Made by a program: the position numbers and the translations under genes. 64,000 nucleotides of DNA from Streptomyces sp. NBC_00287 (GTDB taxonomy: Bacteria; Actinomycetota; Actinomycetes; Streptomycetales; Streptomycetaceae): assembly GCF_036173105.1 (NCBI RefSeq), contig NZ_CP108053.1, positions 2,232,001-2,296,000 of the forward strand. The letters run 5' to 3'. The notes beneath the pieces are model-generated. The model was not told the DNA's origin and did no database searches. It saw only the letters and a list, made by a program, of their open reading frames with translations. Shown one piece after another: positions 52,764-60,571 of the stretch. Numbering within the stretch: the stretch's first letter is position 1; every line of letters begins with the position of its first letter.

Positions 52764-53608
52764 GGGCTCACCGCCTTGCGGATCAGGGAGGCGGCCGTGT
52801 CCCGGTCGAGGCGGCCGTCGGCGACGACGGTGACGATCCGCCGTACGACCGTGTCGCCGGGTTCGATCGGCAGGCGCTCGGTGTGGGCCAACGACGAGCC
52901 CACGCCCGGGTATTCGCCGGTCCGCACGAACCAGGGATCCCGGCGGGTCCGTTCGGTCGCCCCGGCGAAGACCAGCGTCCAGGTGGCGCCGACCAGGGCG
53001 AGCCAGTCGGCGGTGCGGCCGTGGATGTCGGCCTCGCTCTCGGCGTCCGGGGTGAGGACGTCCGGGGCGGCCGCCTCCTTGCGGGCTCGCCAGAAGAAGC
53101 CGCCGTAGGCCGCGCCGGGCCGCCCGTTGGTGGCCGGGCTGCCGATGGACAGGGTGCTCGCGGTCGCGTTGGTGAGCGAGAAGGTGAAGTCCAACGCCCA
53201 GGCGGCATCGGTGAGTTCGGTGGCGGCGACGGTACGGCGCTCGTGCAGCAGCTCGGCTCCGGCCGCCATCCAGCGCAGCTCCTCGACAAAGCCGTCGGGG
53301 TCGCGCAGTTGGAAGCCCGCGTGGCGCTGGGCGCCGTGGTTGTCCAGCTCGGTCGGGCCCCGGTCGCGGACGTAGGTGCGTCCGCCCCAGAAGTTGTGCC
53401 CCTCGACGTCGGGAACGGCTACACCGACGCCGAGGTGGTGTGTGTGGTCGGCGGGGCTGAGCTCGGTGACCGCCGTACCGGACAGGGTGGTGACCGGGTG
53501 CAGATACGGGCGCGGGGAGAGCCGGTCCGGCAGTTCGGGCCGGGTGACGTACCGGCCGACCGGGCGGCCCGCGACCCGCAGGACCGCGGTGTCGTTGGTC
53601 GTCATCAT
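52760..53608 (-). CDS. PmoA-family (DUF6807-like) protein
   Basis: 282 residues from ATG 53608 (MMTTNDTAVLRVAGRPVGRY), overlapping the upstream stop. The body RPYLHPVTTLSGTAVTELSP, DHTHHLGVGVAVPDVEGHNF, WGGRTYVRD and FDFTFSLTNAT-type strands resemble proteins annotated methane oxygenase PmoA, a misnomer: these occur in sugar-utilisation operons with Gfo/Idh/MocA oxidoreductases, as here. The HHLG motif could bind metal or sugar. No signal peptide. Biochemical function unknown; a galactose-mutarotase-like beta-sandwich is plausible. Confidence 0.85.
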   Translation of the reverse strand: MMTTNDTAVLRVAGRPVGRYVTRPELPDRLSPRPYLHPVTTLSGTAVTELSPADHTHHLGVGVAVPDVEGHNFWGGRTYVRDRGPTELDNHGAQRHAGFQLRDPDGFVEELRWMAAGAELLHERRTVAATELTDAAWALDFTFSLTNATASTLSIGSPATNGRPGAAYGGFFWRARKEAAAPDVLTPDAESEADIHGRTADWLALVGATWTLVFAGATERTRRDPWFVRTGEYPGVGSSLAHTERLPIEPGDTVVRRIVTVVADGRLDRDTAASLIRKAVSP

Positions 53609-54762
53609 GTGCTCACCTCTTTGCGCAGGCCATGGGGAAGCGCCCAGGGGGCGCCCAGCTCGGAGTAGAGGGCAAGGGTGTCGGCGGCGGCCGCGACCAG
53701 TCCGTCGACGCCGGGCACGACCCGGCGCTGTTCGTCGGCGAGCAGATGCCAGGCCCCGGCGGGCAGCGGGGCCGGGTCGGGGGCCAGCCGGATCGCCTCG
53801 ACGACCTTCATGAAGGCGCCGGTCCCGTCCGGGGTGACCAGCAGGTCGTCGCCGTCGGAGAGATGGAGTACGAGGTTCTCCAGCAGGTCGGTGCGGCCGT
53901 ACTCGGACTCCTCGGGGCCGTGGTCCGCGCGCTGGAGGAGCACCCGGTCCTGCTTGTACCAGAAGGTGATCCGGCCGCTGCTGCCGTGCACCACGACATA
54001 CGGCTCGTCGGGGTGCTCGGCGCACAGGGTGGCCGCGACGGTGACCCGGTGGCCCTGGGCGGTGATGACGCGGACGCAGGAGGTGTCGTCGGACTCGATG
54101 TCGTTGGCGCGCAGCAGCTCGGTCTCGACCTCGATGACGTCCTCGGCGCGGGTCGAACCGCCGAGCGCGAGGGCGGTGGCGACGGCGTGAGCGAGCGGGT
54201 TGGTGAGCGCCCCGTCGATCACGTCCACGCCGTGCAGACGGCGCTTGCCCGCCCAGGGCGCGCGCCGGTAGTAGGACTCGGGGCGGGCCCAGGCGCCGGC
54301 CCCGCCGATGCCGACGAGCTCGCCGATGGTGCCCTCGGCGATCATCCGCCGGATCGCGGGCACGGCGTGCGAGCCGAGCGACTGGAAGCCGATCTGGCAG
54401 GCGACACCGGCCTCGGCGACCCCGTCGGCCATGCGCCGGAACTCGGCGTACGAGGGCGCGGGCGGCTTCTCCAGCAGGACATGTACCTGACGGCGGGCGG
54501 CCTCGAGCGCCAGGTCCGTGTGGGTCGGGATCGGGGTGCAGATCACCGCGATACGGGCGCCCGTGGAGTCCAGGAGGGCGCCGAAGTCGGCGGACTGCTC
54601 GGGCGTGCCGAGGCCCTCGGGGAGCTCGTCCCCGGTCAGCGGGGTCAGCTCGCAGATGCCTGCCAGCCGTACGATCCCCTTGTCCTGGAGCCGGCGGATG
54701 TTGTCCAGGTGCCAGCGGCCGTGGCCGCGCGCGCCCGCCAGGACGATGTCTACGGTGCTCAT
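53605..54762 (-). CDS. Gfo/Idh/MocA family NAD(P)-dependent oxidoreductase
   Basis: 385 residues. N-terminal Rossmann domain VDIVLAGARGHGRWHLDNIR, then the family hallmark VHVLLEKPPAPSYAEFRRMA with the EKP lysine, and C-terminal alpha/beta domain (GALTNPLAHAVATALALGGS). Uses NAD(P) to oxidise or epimerise a sugar or uronate. Overlaps genes on both sides by four bases, between the PL1 and PmoA-like genes. Might feed the sugar-acid dehydratase if it is an aldose or uronate dehydrogenase, but that is a guess. Confidence 0.9.
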   Translation of the reverse strand: MSTVDIVLAGARGHGRWHLDNIRRLQDKGIVRLAGICELTPLTGDELPEGLGTPEQSADFGALLDSTGARIAVICTPIPTHTDLALEAARRQVHVLLEKPPAPSYAEFRRMADGVAEAGVACQIGFQSLGSHAVPAIRRMIAEGTIGELVGIGGAGAWARPESYYRRAPWAGKRRLHGVDVIDGALTNPLAHAVATALALGGSTRAEDVIEVETELLRANDIESDDTSCVRVITAQGHRVTVAATLCAEHPDEPYVVVHGSSGRITFWYKQDRVLLQRADHGPEESEYGRTDLLENLVLHLSDGDDLLVTPDGTGAFMKVVEAIRLAPDPAPLPAGAWHLLADEQRRVVPGVDGLVAAAADTLALYSELGAPWALPHGLRKEVST

Positions 54763-56039
54763 GGGATCCTCCCTGCGCCCGCGCCGCGTGCCACCGCTCG
54801 GTCGGCGACTTCAGCGCTGTCGATCTTTGTGTGCAGGGTAGGTGTCCAGCCCACGTCGGCCGTGAGGTCGCGTTCGCTGCCGGAGTTGTAGGCGTTGTAG
54901 ATGGGCAGCAGATCGACCGGGAAGCCGTTGAAGAGGGTGCCCTCGTCGTGCAGGGCGCTGCCGTTCCAGCTCTTGACCAGGTCGGCGACCTCGATATGGC
55001 CCGGGGTGGTGAAGGCGTTGTTCTGGACGTAGAGGGCGGACTCGGTGGAGACGCCGATCGAGTACCGGTGGCCGTCCTTCACGAGATACCGGTTGTTGTA
55101 GACGTGCACCTGCCCGAAGCGGACCCTGGGCGCCCGCTGTACGACGGACTCGAACTCGTTGTGGTGCAGGGTGACCCGGAGCTTGCCGCGGTCCCCGGTG
55201 GCGGTGTCGCCGTTGCCGATGAGCATCGCCTTGTCGTGGCCGGCGAACCGGCTCCAGGAGACGGTGACCAGGTCCGAGCCGTTGGTGATGTCCAACAGGC
55301 CGTCGTGGCGAAGGTAGTTGCGGCCGAAGTAGGTGGGTTCCGCGTCGTCCGGGTGCCCCTTGTCGCTCAACGTCACATGGTCGACCCACACATGCGTGGC
55401 GCCCCGCAGCCAGATGTTGTCGTACGCCGTCTTCCAGTCGCCGAGGCCGCCGGAGTTGGGCTGCCAGACGGGGAAGCAGTCGTAGGCGTCACGCAGGTCG
55501 AGGTTGCGGACGATGACGTTGGAGGCGTCCTCGATCTGGAGGCTGGCGCCCTTGAGTACGGCTCCCTTGAGGCCGACGATCGTGGTGTTGGAGCCCACGG
55601 CCAGCTCGACCCGCTCGGCCTGCTCGGCCGCGGAGGCCTGGCGGGCCTGCTCCTGGGGGCCGCTGGGCTTGGCGGCGCCCCAGGTGCGGGGGTCGTAGGC
55701 GGTGAGGTACTTCTCCAGGTCGTAGCCGTCGGTGGCGTAGTCGGAGCAGTCCAGGTGGTCGCCGTGGTCGTCGGTGTTGGCGTCGATCGTCCCGGCGATC
55801 CTGATGATCTTCGGGGTGTCGCTGCCGCCGTCGAGGGCACGGACGAGACCGGCGCGGTCGGTGACGGTGAAGACATGGGCGTCGTCGGCCGCCGCGCCTC
55901 CCGTGGTGCCGGAGCCGTAGGACGCCCAGCCGTCGTTCGCGGGAAGCGTGTCGCGGCTGATGTCGCGGCCCTCGGCGTGCGCGGGGAAGCTCAGCAGCCC
56001 CAACAGGGCCAGCGGCACGATGAACTGATGCCGTCTCAT
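54759..56039 (-). CDS. Secreted pectate lyase, family PL1
   Basis: 426 residues from ATG 56039, overlapping the permease stop (ATGA) with AAGGG before it. Signal peptide RRHQFIVPLALLGLLSFPAH, A. PL1 markers: VGSNTTIVGLKGAVLKGASL, NVIVRNLDLRDAYDCFPVWQ, RGATHVWVDHVTLSDKGHPD, GRNYLRHDGLLDITNGSDLV, and the catalytic RxPxxR in VQRAPRVRFGQVHVYNN. Paralogue of the PL1 at 45622 over its full length. A secreted enzyme embedded between permease and cytosolic oxidoreductase genes in one coupled message. Confidence 0.94.
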   Translation of the reverse strand: MRRHQFIVPLALLGLLSFPAHAEGRDISRDTLPANDGWASYGSGTTGGAAADDAHVFTVTDRAGLVRALDGGSDTPKIIRIAGTIDANTDDHGDHLDCSDYATDGYDLEKYLTAYDPRTWGAAKPSGPQEQARQASAAEQAERVELAVGSNTTIVGLKGAVLKGASLQIEDASNVIVRNLDLRDAYDCFPVWQPNSGGLGDWKTAYDNIWLRGATHVWVDHVTLSDKGHPDDAEPTYFGRNYLRHDGLLDITNGSDLVTVSWSRFAGHDKAMLIGNGDTATGDRGKLRVTLHHNEFESVVQRAPRVRFGQVHVYNNRYLVKDGHRYSIGVSTESALYVQNNAFTTPGHIEVADLVKSWNGSALHDEGTLFNGFPVDLLPIYNAYNSGSERDLTADVGWTPTLHTKIDSAEVADRAVARGAGAGRIP

Positions 56040-56929
56040 CCCTTCACCGCCCCGGCGCTGAAGCCGGTGATCAGCCACTTCTGGATGAAGGCGAACACGA
56101 TCACCACCGGTACGGCCGCGATGATGCCGCCCGCCGCGAGCGCGCCGAGGTCGACGCTGTCCGCGCTCATCAGGGTGTTGAGACCGACGGGGATGGTCTG
56201 CTTGTCCTGGTTGTTGAGGAACATCAGGGCGAACAGGAAGTGGTTCCAGGAGTGCACGAAGGCGAAGGAGCCGACGGCGATCAACCCGGGCCTCAGCAGC
56301 GGGAGTACGACGATGCGGAAGGCGGTGAACCGCCCGCAGCCGTCCACCCAGGCGGCCTCCTCCAGGGAGTAGGGCACGTTCTTGATGAAGTTGCTGATCA
56401 GGATCATCGACAGCGGGAGCTGGAAGACGGTCTCCGCAAGGATGACGCTGACCAGCGAGTTGATCATCTGGAGCTCGGCGAAGATCTCGAACAGCGGCAC
56501 CAGCAGCAGCGCGCCGGGCACGAACTGCGAGCACAGCAGGGCGAGCATGAAGGCCCGCTTGATCTTGAAGTCGAACCGGGCGAGGGCGTAGCCGCCGGCC
56601 AGGGCGACGACCGTCGTCATCAGAAGGGTGGCGACACCGACCAGGACGCTGTTCTGGAAGTAGGTGCCGAAGCTCCGGTCGTTCCAGACCTTGTCGAAGT
56701 GGTCGAAGGTCATCGGCCAGGGCACGAGCGAGGTCGATCCCGCCGGGCGGAGCGCGAAGAGCAGGATCCAGTAGAAGGGGATGAGGGTGAAGAGCAGATA
56801 GATGCCGAGCGGGAGGTAGATCTGCCAGCGCGGGGCCTCGTCCCAGGCCCGGTGCTTGCCGGACGGGCGGGGTGGCGGGGGGTTCCTCCGGGCGGCGGGC
56901 ACGACCGGGGTGGCTTCCTTGATGCTCAC
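56036..56929 (-). CDS. Sugar ABC transporter permease (MalG/LacG type)
   Basis: 297 residues from GTG 56929, set by the four-base overlap with the MalF-type gene. A proline-rich cytoplasmic N terminus (NPPPPRPSGKHRAW) then six spans. EAA loop: YSLEEAAWVDGCGRFTAFRI, VVLPLLRPGLIAVGSFAF. Heterodimer partner of the next-listed permease. The ATPase is probably the shared MsiK-type protein encoded elsewhere, as usual in Streptomyces sugar importers. Confidence 0.94.
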   Translation of the reverse strand: MSIKEATPVVPAARRNPPPPRPSGKHRAWDEAPRWQIYLPLGIYLLFTLIPFYWILLFALRPAGSTSLVPWPMTFDHFDKVWNDRSFGTYFQNSVLVGVATLLMTTVVALAGGYALARFDFKIKRAFMLALLCSQFVPGALLLVPLFEIFAELQMINSLVSVILAETVFQLPLSMILISNFIKNVPYSLEEAAWVDGCGRFTAFRIVVLPLLRPGLIAVGSFAFVHSWNHFLFALMFLNNQDKQTIPVGLNTLMSADSVDLGALAAGGIIAAVPVVIVFAFIQKWLITGFSAGAVKG

Positions 56930-57861
56930 TTGCTCTCGCCTCCGAACTTGCTCAGCCGCAGATAGACCATCGAGCAGAAGAGCAGGATCACGAACGCGAC
57001 CGTGGTCAGGGCCGACGCATAGCCGAAGTTGTGGGCGTCGACGCTCGTGTTGGCGATGTACAGCGGGAGTGTCGTCGTCTCGCCCGCGGGTCCGCCGCCG
57101 GTGAGGGTGTAGAGCAGGTCGACGTTGTTGAACTCCCACACCGCGCGCAGCAGCGTGGACAGGATGATGGCGTCCTTCAGATGGGGCAGGGTGATGTGCC
57201 AGAACTGCTTGAACCGGCTGGCCCCGTCGACCTCGGCGGCCTCGTACAGATCCTTGGAGACGGACTGGAGGTCGGCGAGGATGAGGATCGCGAAGAAGGG
57301 GACACCGCGCCACAGATCGGCGATGATCGCCGCCGGGAAGACGGTGGAGGTGTCCGACAGCCAGCTGGTGCCGTAGGAGCCGATGCCCATGTCCGCGAGG
57401 TAACGGGTGATGCCCGTCTGGGAGTTGTAGAGCAGCACCCAGATCGCGGAGGTCAGCACACCGGAGACGGCCCAGGGGGAGAAGACCATCGCACGGCCCA
57501 GACCGCGGCCCACGAAGGTCTGGTTGACGATGAGGGCCAGCGCGAGTCCGAACAGCAGCTGGAGTCCGACCTCGACGAAGACCCACTTGGCGCTGAAGAC
57601 CAGCGTGTCCCAGAACAGCGGGTCGTCGGTGAAGGCATGGACGAAGTTGTCGAAGCCCGCGTAGCCGTTCCGCCACGGCTTGGTGGGGTTGTAGTTCTGC
57701 AGGCTGTAGTAGAAGACGCTGATCACCGGGTAGGCGATGAAGCCCAGCATGAGCAGGGCGGCCGGGGCGATGAGCAGGTACGGGAGCCTGCGCGGGGTGG
57801 CGGAGCCACGGCGCCGCCTCGGTGGCGCGGGCGGTTTCGCCACGGCTGCGGCTTGGGCCAT
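56926..57861 (-). CDS. Sugar ABC transporter permease (MalF type)
   Basis: 311 residues from ATG 57861 with GGAGA seven bases before. Basic N terminus (PPAPPRRRRGSATPRR) and six spans (LPYLLIAPAALLMLGFIAYP first). EAA loop: DLYEAAEVDGASRFKQFWHI, TLPHLKDAIILS. First gene of the coupled run MalF-MalG-PL1-Gfo-PmoA-GH43. A LacI-type palindrome lies 22 bases before the start, so this run has its own likely control point in addition to reading from the GntR promoter. Confidence 0.94.
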   Translation of the reverse strand: MAQAAAVAKPPAPPRRRRGSATPRRLPYLLIAPAALLMLGFIAYPVISVFYYSLQNYNPTKPWRNGYAGFDNFVHAFTDDPLFWDTLVFSAKWVFVEVGLQLLFGLALALIVNQTFVGRGLGRAMVFSPWAVSGVLTSAIWVLLYNSQTGITRYLADMGIGSYGTSWLSDTSTVFPAAIIADLWRGVPFFAILILADLQSVSKDLYEAAEVDGASRFKQFWHITLPHLKDAIILSTLLRAVWEFNNVDLLYTLTGGGPAGETTTLPLYIANTSVDAHNFGYASALTTVAFVILLFCSMVYLRLSKFGGESK

Positions 57862-57882
57862 GACTGTTCTCCGTTCTCGGTG

Positions 57883-57890
57883 AAGCGCTT
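57883..57890. promoter_or_regulatory. LacI-type operator core AAGCGCTT before the sugar permease genes
   Basis: AAGCGCTT, extended on one side to TGAAGCGCTTGCCG (57881-57894), in the 80-base gap between the dehydratase stop and the MalF-type start. AAGCGCTTGCCG is identical to part of the perfect palindrome at 51199-51212. No LacI-family gene is in the window. Confidence 0.5.
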
Positions 57891-57941
57891 GCCGATCAAT
57901 GTTCGGGGTCTCGACCAAAGGGAGCGGTGGCCGAGGGTGGT

Positions 57942-59663
57942 TCAGCCCGCGTACGGGTCCTGCACCTGGCCGGGCCTCGCGAGGAACTCGAAGTCGCAGC
58001 CGGTATCGGCCTGGGTGATCTGTTCGTTGTAGAGCGCGCCGTAGCCCCGCTCGTACCGCGCGGGCGGCGCCGTCCACTCCGCCCTCCGGCGCGCCAACTC
58101 CTCGTCGTCCACGTTGAGTTGGAGAGTGCGGGCCTCGACGTCGAGGGTGATCGAGTCCCCGGTGCGCACCAGCGCGAGCGGCCCTCCGACGTACGACTCC
58201 GGCGCTACGTGCAGCACGCACGCGCCATAGCTCGTGCCGCTCATCCGGGCGTCGGAGATCCGCACCATGTCCCGTACCCCCTGCTTGAGCAGATGGTCGG
58301 GGATGGGCAGCATCCCGTACTCGGGCATGCCCGGGCCGCCCTTGGGCCCGGCGCCCCGCAGTACCAGCACGGTGTCGGCGGTGATGTTCAGCGAGGGGTC
58401 GTTGATGGTGCGCTGCAGGGTCTTGTAGTCGTCGAAGACGACCGCGGGACCGGTGTGCTTGAGCAGTTGGGGTTCGGCGGAGATGTGCTTGATGACGGCG
58501 CCGTCCGGGCAGAGGTTGCCGCGCAGCACGGCGACCCCGCCCTCGCCGGCGACCGGGTTGTCGCGGGGCCGGATGACGTCGTCGTTGTGGACGACGGCGC
58601 CCTCGATGTGCTCGCGCAGGGTGCCGCTCACGGTCGGCCGGTCCAGGTGCAGCAGGTCGGTGATCCGGGAGAGGAAGGCGGGCAGGCCGCCGGCGAAGTG
58701 GAAGTCCTCCATGAGGTACGTCCGGCCGCCGGGACGGACATTGGCGAGCACCGGCACGGTACGCGCGATGCGGTCGAAGTCATCGAGGCTCAAGGGCACT
58801 TGGCAGCGGCCCGCCATCGCGATCAGATGGATGACCGCGTTGGTGGAGCCGCCGAGCCCGAGCACCGTGGTGACGGCGTCCTCGAAGGCCTCACGGGTGA
58901 GGATCTCGGACGGCTTGAGACCGTTCCAGGCGAGCTCCACGGCGCGGCGTCCGGAGGCGGCGGCCATCCGCTCGTGCCCGGAGTCGACGGCGGGTATCGA
59001 GGAGGCGCCCGGCAGCGTCATCCCGAGGGCTTCCGCCGCCGCGGTCATCGTGGACGCGGTCCCCATGGTCATGCAGTGACCGGGAGACCTGGCCAATCCG
59101 CCCTGGAGTTCCCTGAGTTCACAGTCGGTCAGGTTACCGGCGCGGTGCTCGTCCCAGTACTTCCACATGTCGGTACCGGACCCGAGGGTCTCACCGCGCC
59201 AGTGCCCGGGCAGCATCGGCCCCGCGGGCACGAAGATCGACGGAATGTCGGCCGAGGCCGCGCCCATGAGCAGGGCCGGCGTCGACTTGTCACAGCCGCC
59301 GAGCAGCACCGCCGCGTCGATCGGATACGACCGCAGCAGCTCCTCCGTCTCCATCGCGAGGAGGTTGCGGTAGAGCATCGGGGTCGGCTTCTGGTACGTC
59401 TCCGAGAGCGTGGCGACCGGGAACTCGAGCGGGAAGCCCCCGGCCTGCCACACTCCGCGCTTCACGGCCTCGGCGCGCTCGCGCAGATGGACGTGGCAGG
59501 GGTTGATGTCGGACCAGGTGTTGAGGACGGCGATCACCGGGCGGCCCCGGTACTCCTCCGACTCGTACCCGAGCTGGCGCATCCGGGCGTTGTGCGACCA
59601 GGTGCGCAGCTGGCCCTCGGTGCCGTACCACTGATGGCTTCTGAGTTCTTCCGGCGCCTTCAT
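57942..59663 (-). CDS. IlvD/Edd-family sugar-acid dehydratase (L-arabinonate-type)
   Basis: 573 residues from ATG 59663, overlapping the DHDPS-family stop. Three Cys expected to hold a [2Fe-2S] cluster: SDINPCHVHLRER, VLLGGCDKSTPALLMG, and LARSPGHCMTMGTASTM; Mg-site ISDARMSGTSYGACVLH. Sequence is nearer to sugar-acid dehydratases than to IlvD of branched-chain amino-acid synthesis. With the neighbouring lyase it would turn L-arabinonate (or a similar aldonate) into 2-keto-3-deoxy acid then 2-oxoglutarate semialdehyde. Galactonate-type substrate is also possible. Confidence 0.9.
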   Translation of the reverse strand: MKAPEELRSHQWYGTEGQLRTWSHNARMRQLGYESEEYRGRPVIAVLNTWSDINPCHVHLRERAEAVKRGVWQAGGFPLEFPVATLSETYQKPTPMLYRNLLAMETEELLRSYPIDAAVLLGGCDKSTPALLMGAASADIPSIFVPAGPMLPGHWRGETLGSGTDMWKYWDEHRAGNLTDCELRELQGGLARSPGHCMTMGTASTMTAAAEALGMTLPGASSIPAVDSGHERMAAASGRRAVELAWNGLKPSEILTREAFEDAVTTVLGLGGSTNAVIHLIAMAGRCQVPLSLDDFDRIARTVPVLANVRPGGRTYLMEDFHFAGGLPAFLSRITDLLHLDRPTVSGTLREHIEGAVVHNDDVIRPRDNPVAGEGGVAVLRGNLCPDGAVIKHISAEPQLLKHTGPAVVFDDYKTLQRTINDPSLNITADTVLVLRGAGPKGGPGMPEYGMLPIPDHLLKQGVRDMVRISDARMSGTSYGACVLHVAPESYVGGPLALVRTGDSITLDVEARTLQLNVDDEELARRRAEWTAPPARYERGYGALYNEQITQADTGCDFEFLARPGQVQDPYAG

Positions 59664-60571
59664 ATGGACCATCCGGCGGCGATGGCGGCGACCTCGGCGC
59701 GCTCGCTCTCGGGCAGCGGCTTGCTCGGCGGGCGGACGTCGCGGCGGCACAGTCCGAGGGAGGCGAGGGCCTCCTTCACCACGGTGACGTTGTTGGCGGA
59801 GCCGTTGGCTGCGCGCAGCTCCTCGAAGCGGCGGATCTGCTCCCAGACCTTCATGGCGGCCGGGTAGTCGCCGGATCGAAGCGCTTCGATCATGTTCAGC
59901 GAAACGGCCGGGGCGACGTTCACGAGTCCCGAGGTGAAGCCGGTGGCGCCCGCGGAGAAGTAGGAGGGGGCGTACGGCTCGGCGAGCCCCGCGACCCAGA
60001 CGAATCTCTCCAGACCCGCGTCCCGTGCGAACGCGGCGAACTTGGCGGCGTCCGGTACGGCGTACTTGACGCCGATGACATTGGGGCAGGCGTCGGCGAG
60101 TTCGGCCAGCCGCGCGCCGCTGAGCTGGGCGTTGCGGATGTACGGGACGACGCCCAGCTCGGGCACGGCCTCGGCGATGGCGCGGTGGTAGTCGACCCAG
60201 CCGCCCTGCGAGACGTACGGATGCACCGGCTGATGGACCATCACCATCGCCGCGCCCAGTTCACGGGCGTGCTCGGCGGAGGCGACGGCGGTGGGGACGT
60301 CGTGGCCGACACCGACGAGGATCACTGCGCGGTCGCCGGCCTCGTCGATGGTGATCTCGGTGACAAGCCGGCGTTCCTGCGGGGTGAGGGCGTAGAACTC
60401 GCCGGTGTTCCCGTTGGGGGTGAGGGTCCGGATCCCCCCGTCGAGCAGACGACGCAGCAGGGCCCGGTGGACGTCCTGGTCGACGCTGCCGTCCTCGGCG
60501 AACGGGGTCACCGGGATCGACACCACGTCGGCCAGGGCCGCCCGCTGGGTCTCGAACGTCACGCTGCTCAT
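59660..60571 (-). CDS. DHDPS/NAL-family 2-keto-3-deoxy sugar-acid dehydratase or aldolase
   Basis: 303 residues, TIM barrel. TPNGNTGEFYALTPQERRLV (binding GxxGE loop), VVPYIRNAQLSG with the catalytic Tyr and the Schiff-base Lys in NVIGVKYAVPDAAKFAAF. Best fit is L-2-keto-3-deoxyarabonate dehydratase or 5-dehydro-4-deoxyglucarate dehydratase, which give 2-oxoglutarate semialdehyde; an aldolase is the alternative. Overlaps the GntR stop and the IlvD/Edd start by four bases, so it is co-translated with both. An 18-base perfect palindrome lies inside the coding sequence at 59874-59891. Confidence 0.9.
   Translation of the reverse strand: MSSVTFETQRAALADVVSIPVTPFAEDGSVDQDVHRALLRRLLDGGIRTLTPNGNTGEFYALTPQERRLVTEITIDEAGDRAVILVGVGHDVPTAVASAEHARELGAAMVMVHQPVHPYVSQGGWVDYHRAIAEAVPELGVVPYIRNAQLSGARLAELADACPNVIGVKYAVPDAAKFAAFARDAGLERFVWVAGLAEPYAPSYFSAGATGFTSGLVNVAPAVSLNMIEALRSGDYPAAMKVWEQIRRFEELRAANGSANNVTVVKEALASLGLCRRDVRPPSKPLPESERAEVAAIAAGWSI
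59874..59891. promoter_or_regulatory. 18-base palindrome GATCGAAGCGCTTCGATC inside the DHDPS-family gene
   Basis: Perfect palindrome, third AAGCGCTT core in the pectin region, encoding IEALRS. It may be a LacI-family roadblock site or may be coincidence of codon choice. The other two sites share flanks with each other but not with this one. Confidence 0.3.

Noticed and set aside
52760..53608. Methane monooxygenase subunit
   Set aside because: No membrane spans or PmoA metal ligands are present; the family name is historical.
57942..59663. Annotation as IlvD of branched-chain amino-acid synthesis
   Set aside because: Coupling to a DHDPS-family enzyme and a GntR regulator inside a pectin cluster favours a sugar-acid dehydratase.
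59660..60571. 4-hydroxy-tetrahydrodipicolinate synthase (lysine pathway)
   Set aside because: The TPNGNTGEFY and PYIRN motifs and the operon context fit keto-deoxy sugar-acid enzymes instead of DapA.
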